From Cyclobacteriaceae bacterium (GTDB lineage Bacteria > Bacteroidota > Bacteroidia > Cytophagales > Cyclobacteriaceae): 64,000 nt of DNA. Where the stretch lies: contig JAOULS010000001.1 of NCBI GenBank assembly GCA_029881895.1, positions 1 through 64,000 on the forward strand, in the 5' to 3' direction. The notes under the pieces are model-generated. The model was not told where the DNA came from and did no database searches. It was given only the letters and a program-made list of their open reading frames with translations. Both the position numbers and the translations under genes were made by a program. Shown in pieces: positions 34,028 through 43,868 of the stretch (position 1 is its first letter; each line of letters begins with the position of its first letter).

Positions 34028-35344
34028 TTAATAATCGCTTTTTAGTTGATCATCAATTAATAATCCTTTGGTTTTGTTTAGTATCTTCGAAAAGAAATCT
34101 CCAGTTTTTAATTCCTTCTTTACAGATGCCGATTTTAAATTATTTCCAATTTTCACATCATTGTATCTGTTTTCACGCTCGTCTAAAGCTCTAAACCCTG
34201 AAAGCACTAGACCTATTGAAGTAGCAAACATTGGGCTTTTTATGCTATCCATTTTACTTTTTCCTAAATGCTCATTTGGAAAACCAACGCGAGCATCCAT
34301 ACCCGTCATATATTCTACTAATTGCTTTAAGCAATTAAGTTGAGAGCCCCCTCCTGTAATAATTATACCTCCAGCTAATTTTCCATCATAGCCTGAGTTT
34401 ATGATTTCTGTATGCGCCAATTCAGTGATTTCAATCATTCTCGCTTCAACAATGTGCGCCAAATTTTTAATTGATATTTCCTTTGGTTGACGATTTCTTA
34501 AACCAGGAATAGATACTATTTCATTTGGACTAGCCTCTTCTGCAATTGCTTTTCCAAATTTTGTCTTTAGCAGCTCTGCTTGATGCTGCATCACCATACA
34601 TCCTTGCTTTATATCCGAAGTAATTATATTTCCTCCAAATGGAATAACAGCCGTATGACGGATTATGTTATCATGAAAAATAGCAACATCAGTTGTACCG
34701 CCACCAATATCTACTAAACAAATTCCTGCCTCTTTTTCCTCTTCACTCAGTACTGCTAAGCTTGAAGCTAAAGGCTCAAGAATTAAATTTTCAATTTCTA
34801 AACCTGCACGTTTCACACATTTATTAATATTGTTTATCGCATTAGTCTGAGCTGTAATTACATGGAAATCCGCTTCTAATTTCACTCCCGACATCCCCAC
34901 AGGATCCATAATTCCTTCTTCATAATCTACTATGTAATCTTGAGGCATAACATGTATTATTTCGCTTCCAGGAGGAATAACGATTCTATACATATCATTA
35001 GTAAGTCTATTTACATCCTCAATAGTGATTTCGTCATCTGATGAGTTTCGAGTAATACTTCCGTGATGGATAGAGCTTTTAATGTGTTGCCCTGCAATAC
35101 CCACATTCACCACACGAATATCAATCCCTGATTGATTTTCAGCATCACTTACAGCTTTTTGAATTGCGGTCACCGTTTTGTCGATGTTTGTAACAATGCC
35201 ACGGATAACACCATCCGATTCCGCTTTGCCCATCCCTAAAACCTCGAGCTTTCCAAACTCATTTTTCCGACCGACAATTGCGCAGATTTTGGTAGTACCT
35301 ATATCTAGGCCGACTACGATTTTGTCATTTTCCATATTATTCAT
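34028..35344 (-). CDS. ftsA: Cell division protein FtsA
   Basis: Actin-like ATPase that ties FtsZ to the membrane. 438 residues (or 435 from ATG 35335). Actin-fold marks: VGLDIGTTKICAIVG (phosphate 1), CLVDIGGGTTDVAIF (phosphate 2) and IIITGGGSQLNCLKQL (adenosine). The FtsA-specific 1C domain (SHS2) sits near residues 90-170. The end FFSKILNKTKGLLIDDQL is a plausible amphipathic membrane anchor. 44 bases upstream of ftsZ. Confidence 0.97.
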   Translation of the reverse strand: MNNMENDKIVVGLDIGTTKICAIVGRKNEFGKLEVLGMGKAESDGVIRGIVTNIDKTVTAIQKAVSDAENQSGIDIRVVNVGIAGQHIKSSIHHGSITRNSSDDEITIEDVNRLTNDMYRIVIPPGSEIIHVMPQDYIVDYEEGIMDPVGMSGVKLEADFHVITAQTNAINNINKCVKRAGLEIENLILEPLASSLAVLSEEEKEAGICLVDIGGGTTDVAIFHDNIIRHTAVIPFGGNIITSDIKQGCMVMQHQAELLKTKFGKAIAEEASPNEIVSIPGLRNRQPKEISIKNLAHIVEARMIEITELAHTEIINSGYDGKLAGGIIITGGGSQLNCLKQLVEYMTGMDARVGFPNEHLGKSKMDSIKSPMFATSIGLVLSGFRALDERENRYNDVKIGNNLKSASVKKELKTGDFFSKILNKTKGLLIDDQLKSDY

Positions 35345-35402
35345 TTTAGTGGTTGTTAATTAATTAAGTCAGTTTTCCATTCCGACTTTATTTTTTTATT
35401 AT

Positions 35403-36167
35403 TTAATCTGCAATAATTTGCCCTTTATACATCAGATTTACTTTATCATAATAATTCCAGCCTTTTAAAGGCAAAATGCGTTTATAAAAAATTTCTAACT
35501 TTTTGAATTTTTCTTCTAATTCATCAATCTGTCCAAACTCAATGTATTGCTTCGTAACCTGTGGGTATAATACTACGTCTCCACGTTGATCAATATCTAT
35601 TTGAGCTATTTGAGCTTTCCAAAAATCATCTCCTTGTACAAATTCTATCAACTCTAACAATGTAGGTTTCGTTTGAACTAAAGATGTTTCACTTATAGCA
35701 AGTTTTTCAGCCCCTTTCCCACTTATCAATACTACTCTCGAATTATATTTTTCTGACACAGGCATAATTTCTCCCTCTTCAGATATATATGCATCTTTTT
35801 TACCACTTCTAATTATTCTTGCTATTGGTCTTCGGAGATTTACCTTCACAATTAAGTTTCCTTTTAAATCTTTAAACACTTCGGTTTCCTTGATATAAGG
35901 AGAGGCAATTATTCTATTTTCAATTTCTTTTAAATTCACTAGTTTAAACGACTTACCAATAACCACATCTTCACCTCCTTGATTTAATAATTTGATTACA
36001 TCGTTTTTATCTACATAATAATTCTCTTGCTGGTTTTCAATATCAACAATTACATCATTGCATACTTCTTCGCTATATTCTCTATTTGCAAAAGCAATAA
36101 AAGAGAATATAACAATTGCACTTAGTACTACTTTAACTGTTTTCGATATTTTTAATCGTTTAAACAC
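35403..36167 (-). CDS. ftsQ: Cell division protein FtsQ/DivIB
   Basis: 254-residue bitopic protein: one N-terminal transmembrane helix (VKVVLSAIVIFSFIAFA), then a POTRA-like domain (YYVDKNDVIKLLNQGGEDVV) and a beta domain (LKGNLIVKVNLRRPIARIIR). It links the divisome's early and late parts and binds FtsL. Sequence is diverged as usual; identity rests on topology and on its place between murC (8-base overlap) and ftsA. Confidence 0.93.
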   Translation of the reverse strand: MFKRLKISKTVKVVLSAIVIFSFIAFANREYSEEVCNDVIVDIENQQENYYVDKNDVIKLLNQGGEDVVIGKSFKLVNLKEIENRIIASPYIKETEVFKDLKGNLIVKVNLRRPIARIIRSGKKDAYISEEGEIMPVSEKYNSRVVLISGKGAEKLAISETSLVQTKPTLLELIEFVQGDDFWKAQIAQIDIDQRGDVVLYPQVTKQYIEFGQIDELEEKFKKLEIFYKRILPLKGWNYYDKVNLMYKGQIIAD

Positions 36168-37554
36168 TATATTTTTCGATTAAATTATTTTTTATTTTAC
36201 TCACAAATTGATCAATATCTCCCGCACCAATTGTTACAACTACCTCCAAATCCAGTGCCTCTAACACTTTTAGCAAATTTTGTTTATCCGTACTGTATTT
36301 TTCAACCACAATATCCTTATACACTATTTCAGAAGTTATGCCCTCGATTGGTAATTCTCTTGCTGGATAAATATCCATCAACACCACTTTATCTGCATAA
36401 TTTAAACTTTGAGCAAAACCTTCTGCAAAGTCACGCGTACGCGAAAATAAGTGGGGCTGAAAAACAGCTGTAATATTTTTATCAGGATAAATGGCTTTCA
36501 CCGATTTCAAAAAAGCTTCTATTTCGGTAGGATGATGTGCATAATCATCAATATAAATCACTTTTTCAGAACGAATGATATATTCAAACCTACGTTTTAC
36601 ACCTGAATAGGTAGCTACTGCTTTTTTTATTTCATCTTCATTTACTCCTGCTTGTAAAGACACCGCTATTGCTGCTATCATATTTTCAACATTATGATAA
36701 CCAGGGACGCTCAGACTTAACCCATTAATCTCATGACCTCCACCACAGAAGTCAAATTCAAAAAATCCGTTTGTTATTCTTAGGTTAACGGCAAAAAAAT
36801 GTCCCTGATCAATACCATATGTGTCGGTTTCTATGTTTAACGATTTTGTGTCTATTTCATTTTCTAGCTTTTCATTTATAAATAGACGCCCCTCCTTTTG
36901 TACTTGACTAATAAACTTCTTGAACGAATCATGTAATGCATTTTTATTATCATAAATATCTAAATGATCGGCATCCATTGAAGTGACAATTGCCATGTTG
37001 GGGTGAAGCGTTAAAAATGATCGATCAAACTCATCAGCTTCTACTACTGCTATTGTATCTTCTTTCAGCTCTTTATTAACAATTAAATTCGAATTGTAAT
37101 TCGTAGACACCCCTCCCATAAAAGCAGTGATATCTTTCCCTGAAGATTTTAATATATGCGCCACCATAGACGAAGTGGTTGTTTTTCCATGAGTACCTGC
37201 AACCGCAATAGTAAAAATATCTTTAGTGATCAACCCCAACACCTCAGATCGCTTCATAATTTCAATCTCTTTTTCCTTTAAATAACATAGCTCTTTATGA
37301 AGTATTGGAACGGCAGGGGTGTATACCACCAATGATTTCGATATATCGTCAAATAGTTTTGAAGGAATACATTCTACATTATCTTCATAATGAATTTTAA
37401 TACCCTCCTCTTCTAGGCTTTGTGTAAGAGGCGTATTTGATCGGTCATAACCATGTACTTCGATGCCATTTTGATTAAACCAACGTGCAATAGCACTCAT
37501 ACCAATGCCGCCAACCCCGATAAAATAGACGATATGTAAGTCTTTTAACCTCAT
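36160..37554 (-). CDS. murC: UDP-N-acetylmuramate--L-alanine ligase
   Basis: 464 residues. Adds L-Ala to UDP-MurNAc with ATP in the cytoplasm. N-terminal Rossmann HIVYFIGVGGIGMSAIARWF, ATP loop AGTHGKTTTSSMVAHIL, central EADEFDRSFL, and C-terminal domain DDYAHHPTEIEAFL plus FQPHLFSRTRDFAEGF. Overlaps murG by 4 bases and ftsQ by 8. Confidence 0.98.
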   Translation of the reverse strand: MRLKDLHIVYFIGVGGIGMSAIARWFNQNGIEVHGYDRSNTPLTQSLEEEGIKIHYEDNVECIPSKLFDDISKSLVVYTPAVPILHKELCYLKEKEIEIMKRSEVLGLITKDIFTIAVAGTHGKTTTSSMVAHILKSSGKDITAFMGGVSTNYNSNLIVNKELKEDTIAVVEADEFDRSFLTLHPNMAIVTSMDADHLDIYDNKNALHDSFKKFISQVQKEGRLFINEKLENEIDTKSLNIETDTYGIDQGHFFAVNLRITNGFFEFDFCGGGHEINGLSLSVPGYHNVENMIAAIAVSLQAGVNEDEIKKAVATYSGVKRRFEYIIRSEKVIYIDDYAHHPTEIEAFLKSVKAIYPDKNITAVFQPHLFSRTRDFAEGFAQSLNYADKVVLMDIYPARELPIEGITSEIVYKDIVVEKYSTDKQNLLKVLEALDLEVVVTIGAGDIDQFVSKIKNNLIEKYSV

Positions 37555-38660
37555 TTCATTTGCTGTATTGCTACTTTTACAATGTTAATTGCGGCATTAG
37601 GCATTCCCATTTTCGAAATATGATAAGCCATCAAATGGCATAATTTATCGTTATAGACCAACGCTATGGCTTCATCTACTAATTGATGAACAGCATCTTT
37701 ATCTACTATAATTTTAGCGGCATCTTTTTTTACTAAAGCCGTTGCATTTTTAGTTTGATGGTCTTCGGCAACGTTAGGAGAAGGCACCAGAATCACCGGT
37801 TTTTTGGCTAAGCATAATTCTGAAATAGACAACGCTCCAGCACGTGACACAACCACATCAGCGGCAGCATACGCTAAGTCCATTTCATTAATAAAGGCCC
37901 TCATCCTTATGTTTTTAGAAGCATTATCTTTAAGCTTGTGCTTCATCTCTTCATAATAAAATTTTCCTGTTTGCCATATAAGTTGAACATCAGTATCTGT
38001 TATTTTGGAAATGTTTTTAATGATAGCATCATTTATTGTACGAGCACCAAGACTTCCTCCAAGAACTAAAATTGTTTTTTTGTTTTTATCTAGCCCGAAA
38101 TGAAGCAACGCCTTTTCTTTTTTGGCTTCGACATTGATAATATCCTTTCGGACAGGGTTTCCTGTCATTACTATCTTTCTAGCATCAAAATATCTTTCCA
38201 TTCCTTCATAAGCCACACATATTTTTTTTGCCTTTTTCGACATCCGTTTATTAGCTAGCCCTGCATACGAATTTTGTTCTTGAATAACAGACGGTACTTT
38301 CATATTATTAGCGGCCATCATGATAGGCCCCGAAGCATATCCTCCAAATCCAATTACCACATCAGGCTTGAATTTTTTAATTATCTTTCGAGCTTTCAAA
38401 AAACTTACTACAACTTTTATTGGGAAGAATATATTTTCAATCGTTATTTTTCTCTGAATTCCACTTATCCAAAGCCCTACTATTCTATACCCCGCTTCTG
38501 GCACTTTTTGCATTTCCATTTTTCCTTGTGCACCTACAAATAATATTTTTGCATTAGCATGTTTGTCACGTATTGCATTGGCTACTGCAATAGCAGGATA
38601 AATATGTCCTCCTGTTCCTCCTCCAGTTATAATAAATCGATATGGTTGTAATTCAGTCAA
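37551..38660 (-). CDS. murG: UDP-GlcNAc:undecaprenyl-PP-MurNAc-pentapeptide GlcNAc transferase
   Basis: 369-residue GT-B glycosyltransferase at the inner face of the membrane that turns lipid I into lipid II. The donor-site loop is ITGGGTGGHIYPAIAVANAI, the acceptor-side segment is GFGGYASGPIMMAA, and the C-terminal domain has VLGGSLGARTINDAI and SRAGALSISELCLAKKPVIL. Follows ftsW after 40 bases. Confidence 0.97.
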   Translation of the reverse strand: MTELQPYRFIITGGGTGGHIYPAIAVANAIRDKHANAKILFVGAQGKMEMQKVPEAGYRIVGLWISGIQRKITIENIFFPIKVVVSFLKARKIIKKFKPDVVIGFGGYASGPIMMAANNMKVPSVIQEQNSYAGLANKRMSKKAKKICVAYEGMERYFDARKIVMTGNPVRKDIINVEAKKEKALLHFGLDKNKKTILVLGGSLGARTINDAIIKNISKITDTDVQLIWQTGKFYYEEMKHKLKDNASKNIRMRAFINEMDLAYAAADVVVSRAGALSISELCLAKKPVILVPSPNVAEDHQTKNATALVKKDAAKIIVDKDAVHQLVDEAIALVYNDKLCHLMAYHISKMGMPNAAINIVKVAIQQMK

Positions 38661-38700
38661 TTATTTTTTTTAATGTTATGTGTTTATGTTTTTCTACTAA

Positions 38701-39870
38701 TTATATGATTCTAGGTTCATTTTTTATTTCATGAGCTACCGTACCCCATTCATCGTCCGTTTGCCCTCGGCTTACACTTAATATAATCCCTAATGAAAAT
38801 CCTGTAAATAACAATGACGTGCCCCCCATACTAATTAATGGTAAAGGCAAACCAGTAACAGGGCCTAAACCTACTACCACTCCCATATTTACCATTGCTT
38901 GTAATACAATGGCAAAACTTAACCCTGCCGACAGCAGCCCCCCATACGCCTGTTCACTGTTAGACACCCCTTTCATCCCTCTATACAATAAGATTAAGTA
39001 TAGTAGTAAAACCGTTACGCCACCTGTCATACCATATTCCTCGATTATTATCGCATAGACAAAATCTGAAAAGGGAGCTGGCAAAATATTTCGCTGTGTA
39101 CTTTTCCCTGGCCCTTTTCCTACAATCCCTCCTGAGGCTACTGCTATAAAACCATGTTTGGCATGATAACCCACCTCTTCTTCATTAAAAAAACTTTCAA
39201 TTCTACTTTTTGCGGTTGCTCCACGAACACCAAACTCTAATGCGATTACTCCAGCTAGACAGCCCACAAAGACTAACATCGCTAGGTATTTTATTGGCAC
39301 CCTGCCAATAAACATCAACAACATACAAGTAGCAAAAAGTAATATTGCCGAAGAGAGGTTTGTTAAAGCAATCAATCCACAAATAACCCCACTCCATATT
39401 AAAATGGGGATGAGTGATTCTTTAAATGAATCAATGTTTTGCTGACGTTTTGCCAACATACTTGCCAAACTTGTAATAAGGGCTAAACTAGCTAAATCAG
39501 AAGGCTGAAATGTTTTGTTAATTATTGGAATTACTATCCACCGAGAAGCATCATTAATAGTAGCCCCATTGGTAAAGGTATACACCAATAATGGTACACT
39601 AACCCATAACGCAAACCGAGACAACCTTGAATAGTAGCGATAATCTATTTTATGTGCTATCCACATCGCACCAAGCCCCAAGATCAATAACATTGTATGA
39701 TTAACCAAATAGGTTTCAGGGTTGGTCATATGCTTAAATGCCAATGTGCCTGTAGCACTATAAACTACCATAACGCTTATTAATGACAAAGCAAAAACCA
39801 CCATCCATATTACAGGATCACCCTGTAAATGTTTATCAGTCCATTGTTTTACTTTTTCCATCATCATCAA
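38701..39870 (-). CDS. ftsW: Lipid II polymerase FtsW (SEDS family)
   Basis: 389 residues with ten transmembrane helices. SEDS marks: VVYSATGTLAF near the start, HGFIAVASGGIVGKGPGKST in the long periplasmic loop, DFVYAIIIEEYG with the catalytic-loop acidic residues, and PVTGLPLPLISMGGTSLL at the end. It makes septal glycan strands together with FtsI. 4-base overlap with murD. Confidence 0.97.
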   Translation of the reverse strand: MMMMEKVKQWTDKHLQGDPVIWMVVFALSLISVMVVYSATGTLAFKHMTNPETYLVNHTMLLILGLGAMWIAHKIDYRYYSRLSRFALWVSVPLLVYTFTNGATINDASRWIVIPIINKTFQPSDLASLALITSLASMLAKRQQNIDSFKESLIPILIWSGVICGLIALTNLSSAILLFATCMLLMFIGRVPIKYLAMLVFVGCLAGVIALEFGVRGATAKSRIESFFNEEEVGYHAKHGFIAVASGGIVGKGPGKSTQRNILPAPFSDFVYAIIIEEYGMTGGVTVLLLYLILLYRGMKGVSNSEQAYGGLLSAGLSFAIVLQAMVNMGVVVGLGPVTGLPLPLISMGGTSLLFTGFSLGIILSVSRGQTDDEWGTVAHEIKNEPRII

Positions 39871-41222
39871 TTGCTATAATTATTTTTATAACTCAATACC
39901 ACTTCTTTAAATTGATCTCCTCTATCTTCATAATTATTGAATAAATCAAAACTTGAACAAGCAGGGGAAAGTAACACTACATCATTATCTTCTGCATATT
40001 TTAGAGCCGAGCCTATAGCTTGTCTCATACTATCTGTTTCAAGAATATTGACAATATGATCATGAAATACCTCTCGCAACTTTTCATTGTCTTTTCCTAA
40101 ACACACTAATGTTTTTACTTTTTCGTTTACCAATTGCATGATTTGGCTATAATCATTTCCTTTATCTACTCCTCCAGCTATCCACACTAATTTATTACTA
40201 AAGCTTTCCAACGCATACTTAGTGGCCTCCACATTAGTGGCTTTTGAATCATTATAAAAATCCACTTCATTTATAGTTGCCACATACTCCAACCGGTGAG
40301 GTGCATTCTCAAATGTTTTTAATCCTTCTTTTATCTGTTTTTCAGAAACACCTACTTTTAGTGCTGACAACACCGCTGCCATAGTGTTGATAAGGTTGTG
40401 CTTTCCTTTTAATGTTGTTTCTGATTGAGGGATTTGAAATACTTCTTCATTTAAACTGAAAATCATGTTTTCACCAATCACCCTAGCTACATGAGAAGGG
40501 TTTGCAGAAATGGAAATAGGCAATTTGATTCCATTATAGTTTTTAGAATCAAGTTTATTTTTGATGTTTTCGTCATCAGTAAGATAGATGAAAGAAGCCT
40601 CTGGCTTTAAATTATCAATCAACCTAAACTTAGCATCGATGTATTTCTGAAAAGAGTATTCATATCGATCCATATGATCAGGAGTGATATTAAGTATGAC
40701 TGCCACTTCTGGAGAAAACTTATCTATTCCATCAATCTGAAAACTACTCATCTCTATGACATAGAAATCTTTATCGTCATCAATTACCTGCTTTGCAAAG
40801 CTTTTTCCTACATTTCCAGCTAATCCTACATTATAACTAGCCTGCTTTAATAAATGATAGGTAAGAAGTGTTGTTGTTGTTTTACCATTAGTACCTGTTA
40901 TAGCAATAATTTTCGCATCTGTATTTCTACTCGCAAATTCGATTTCATCAATAATGTTAATACCTCGTTTAATAGCCTTTTGCAATAATGCTATCGACCC
41001 TGGTATTCCAGGGCTTTTAATAATTGTAGTTGCCTCAAGTATTTTTTCTTCACTATGCATTCCTTGCTCAAAGTCAATTCCTGATTCTTTTAATTGTTTA
41101 CTATATTTTGCCTGTATAGCACCCTTCTCCGAAACGAACACATCATACCCTTTCGCTTTTGCTAATAAAGCTGCTCCTGTTCCGCTTTCTCCTGCTCCCA
41201 ATATGACAATTCGTTCACTCAT
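39867..41222 (-). CDS. murD: UDP-N-acetylmuramoyl-L-alanine--D-glutamate ligase
   Basis: 451 residues. Adds D-Glu to UDP-MurNAc-L-Ala. N-terminal VILGAGESGTGAALLAKAKG, ATP loop [19 protein letters not shown], central YVIEMSSFQID and LNITPDHMDRY, C-terminal HRLEYVATINEVDFYNDSKA and SPACSSFDLFNNYEDRG. Shares one base with the mraY stop/start junction. Confidence 0.98.
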   Translation of the reverse strand: MSERIVILGAGESGTGAALLAKAKGYDVFVSEKGAIQAKYSKQLKESGIDFEQGMHSEEKILEATTIIKSPGIPGSIALLQKAIKRGINIIDEIEFASRNTDAKIIAITGTNGKTTTTLLTYHLLKQASYNVGLAGNVGKSFAKQVIDDDKDFYVIEMSSFQIDGIDKFSPEVAVILNITPDHMDRYEYSFQKYIDAKFRLIDNLKPEASFIYLTDDENIKNKLDSKNYNGIKLPISISANPSHVARVIGENMIFSLNEEVFQIPQSETTLKGKHNLINTMAAVLSALKVGVSEKQIKEGLKTFENAPHRLEYVATINEVDFYNDSKATNVEATKYALESFSNKLVWIAGGVDKGNDYSQIMQLVNEKVKTLVCLGKDNEKLREVFHDHIVNILETDSMRQAIGSALKYAEDNDVVLLSPACSSFDLFNNYEDRGDQFKEVVLSYKNNYSN

Positions 41223-42400
41223 TATCTAAGTTTCAATGTTGCTAATGTGAGTACTGCTAAAAGTATCCCTGTAATCCAAAATCGAATCACAATCTTTGGC
41301 TCTGGTATATTTGATTTTTGATAGTGATGATGTAATGGTGCCATTTTAAGCACACGTCTTCCTTCACCATATTTTCTTTTTGTATATTTAAAATACAAGA
41401 CTTGGACGATTACTGATAAATTTTCAATAAGAAACACCCCACATAGAATTGGGATAAGTAATTCTTTCCGTATGATTAATGCTGAAACAGCTATTATTCC
41501 TCCAATGGACAGGCTTCCTGTATCTCCCATAAAGACTTGCGCTGGGTATGAATTATACCACAGAAAACCTAAACACGCCCCTACGAACGCTGTTGAAAAC
41601 ACCACTACCTCTCCTAAATTAGGGATATACATAATGTTTAAATACTCCGTGAAATCGGTACGTCCAGAAATATATGCCAAAATAGCAATGGTAATTCCTA
41701 CTACTGCAGATGTCCCAGCTGCCAAACCATCTAACCCATCTGTAATATTTACTCCATTCGAAACTGCTGTAATAATAAATGTGACGATTAACACGTAGAT
41801 TATCCAAGTATAATCCGCACTTAAAAAAGGAATAATATTCTCATAATTCAGTAAATTGTCTTTAAAGAAAGGTACTGATGTTATGTTTGATTTTACTACA
41901 TTAAAACCTTCGCCCACATACTCGCCCACCAAAACATCTGGATGAAAATATAAGATAAGTCCTACAATTAGTCCTATGCCTACTTGACCAAGTATTTTAA
42001 ATTTTCCCGCAAGACCATCTTTGTTCTTTTTAAATACTTTAATGTAATCATCAATAAAGCCAATAGCTCCTAGCCAAAGAGTAGTAATTAAAAGAAGGAT
42101 AACATAAATATTATCCAGTTTGGCAAAGAGTAATGTAGGAATTACTATTGCTCCGATAATAATAAGCCCCCCCATAGTAGGCGTTCCTTTCTTTTCCATC
42201 TGCCCTTGCAACCCTAAGTCACGGACGCTCTCTCCAATTTGTTTGTTTTGAAGTAATAGAATTAATTTTTTCCCGAAAAAAATTGTAATCAATAATGACA
42301 GTATAACAGCAGCACCTGCACGAAACGATATATATTGAAATATACCCGCTCCCATTAGGTTGAAATTCTTGTCAAGGTATTCGAATAAATAATATAACAT
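41222..42400 (-). CDS. mraY: Phospho-N-acetylmuramoyl-pentapeptide transferase
   Basis: 392 residues, ten transmembrane helices. Transfers phospho-MurNAc-pentapeptide to undecaprenyl phosphate, making lipid I. Marks are [36 protein letters not shown] (catalytic aspartates), [26 protein letters not shown] and APLHHHYQ. It directly follows murE with 7 bases between; the usual murF is absent. Confidence 0.98.
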   Translation of the reverse strand: MLYYLFEYLDKNFNLMGAGIFQYISFRAGAAVILSLLITIFFGKKLILLLQNKQIGESVRDLGLQGQMEKKGTPTMGGLIIIGAIVIPTLLFAKLDNIYVILLLITTLWLGAIGFIDDYIKVFKKNKDGLAGKFKILGQVGIGLIVGLILYFHPDVLVGEYVGEGFNVVKSNITSVPFFKDNLLNYENIIPFLSADYTWIIYVLIVTFIITAVSNGVNITDGLDGLAAGTSAVVGITIAILAYISGRTDFTEYLNIMYIPNLGEVVVFSTAFVGACLGFLWYNSYPAQVFMGDTGSLSIGGIIAVSALIIRKELLIPILCGVFLIENLSVIVQVLYFKYTKRKYGEGRRVLKMAPLHHHYQKSNIPEPKIVIRFWITGILLAVLTLATLKLR

Positions 42401-42407
42401 TCTACTT

Positions 42408-43868
42408 CTAACTTATTAAGTTCAACATTCTACCTAATACTTCCCGGTCATCAAAATGGTGCTTCACTCCACGAATTTCCTGATACGTTTCATGCCCTTT
42501 TCCTGCGACCAATATGATGTCCCTTTCTTGTGCCAACAAACAAGCAGTTTTTATTGCTTCCTCTCTATCAGAGAGAACTATTGTTTTTCTATAATCAGAG
42601 GGACTCACGCCCTGCTTCATTTCATTTATTATTTCATCTGGGTCTTCATCCCTAGGGTTATCTGATGTAAGAACTACTTTATTACTCAAACTCGTGGCAA
42701 TAGATGCCATAAGTGGTCTTTTTTCTTTATCTCTATTTCCTCCACACCCTACTACGGTAATCAATTGCTCATTTCCTGTTCGGAAATTATTGATGGTAGT
42801 TAATACATTTTTTAGTGCATCAGGAGTATGTGCATAGTCAACAATAGCTATTATATTAGCATTGTTTGAAATTTGTTCAAACCTACCAGATGCTGCGCTT
42901 AGTAATGTAAGTTGTGCTAAAACATTTTCTGGCTCTTCTCCTAGAAGAATACCACAAGAGTATGCCGCCAGCAAGTTGTATCCATTAAATTCACCAATTA
43001 ACCTAAACCAAGCCTCTTTATTATCTATCTGTATTTCTAACCCTTCAAGTGAATTGGAAATTATTTTACCTTTAAAATCTGCTATACTTTTAAAGGCATA
43101 CGTATGTTTATTAGCTTTCGTGTTTTGCAGCATAATAGTGCCACGTTTATCATCTTTGTTGATCAAGGCAAAAGCATCACTATTGAGCCCATCAAACAGT
43201 TTCTTTTTTACAGCTATATAAGCATCAAACGTTTTATGGTAATCAAGATGATCATGACTAATATTTGTAAAAATTGCTCCTGAATATTCTAGCCCTGCTA
43301 CACGCTCTTGATCAATAGCATGTGAACTAACTTCCATAAAACAGTGTGTACACCCTGATTTCACCATTTTATGAAGTAATTGATTTAGTTGAATAGGATC
43401 AGGTGTAGTATGTGTTGCAGGAATCTCTTCGTTAATAATTTTATTCTCAACGGTAGAAATAAGACCTGTTTTATAGCCTAATTTCATAAATAGGTGATAA
43501 AGCAACGTAACCGTAGTTGTTTTCCCGTTCGTTCCCGTTATTCCTATCAGGAACATTTTTCTAGAGGGGTTATCATAAAAATTAGAAGAAACTACACCCA
43601 AACATTGTGCACTATTTTTAACCGTTAAGTAGGTTACTCCTTTTTGTAAACTATCGGGCAATTGCTGTGCGATTACTACGACAGCACCATCATGAATAGC
43701 TTTTTCGATATAATCATGCCCATCTACTTGTGTGCCTTTTACTGCTACAAACAATGAATCCTTTGTCACTTTTCGAGAGTCAAAACAGATATCATTCACA
43801 ACTACCTCCATATTGCCCGAAGAGGTAATTAGCGAAACATTTTTCAATATGTGTTTCAATATTGGCAT
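42408..43868 (-). CDS. murE: UDP-MurNAc-L-Ala-D-Glu:meso-diaminopimelate ligase
   Basis: 486 residues. ATP loop [19 protein letters not shown], central [17 protein letters not shown] and [11 protein letters not shown], and in the C-terminal domain [12 protein letters not shown]. The DNPR motif is diagnostic of enzymes that add meso-diaminopimelate rather than lysine, so the peptidoglycan is of the mDAP type. One-base overlap with ftsI. Confidence 0.97.
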   Translation of the reverse strand: MPILKHILKNVSLITSSGNMEVVVNDICFDSRKVTKDSLFVAVKGTQVDGHDYIEKAIHDGAVVVIAQQLPDSLQKGVTYLTVKNSAQCLGVVSSNFYDNPSRKMFLIGITGTNGKTTTVTLLYHLFMKLGYKTGLISTVENKIINEEIPATHTTPDPIQLNQLLHKMVKSGCTHCFMEVSSHAIDQERVAGLEYSGAIFTNISHDHLDYHKTFDAYIAVKKKLFDGLNSDAFALINKDDKRGTIMLQNTKANKHTYAFKSIADFKGKIISNSLEGLEIQIDNKEAWFRLIGEFNGYNLLAAYSCGILLGEEPENVLAQLTLLSAASGRFEQISNNANIIAIVDYAHTPDALKNVLTTINNFRTGNEQLITVVGCGGNRDKEKRPLMASIATSLSNKVVLTSDNPRDEDPDEIINEMKQGVSPSDYRKTIVLSDREEAIKTACLLAQERDIILVAGKGHETYQEIRGVKHHFDDREVLGRMLNLIS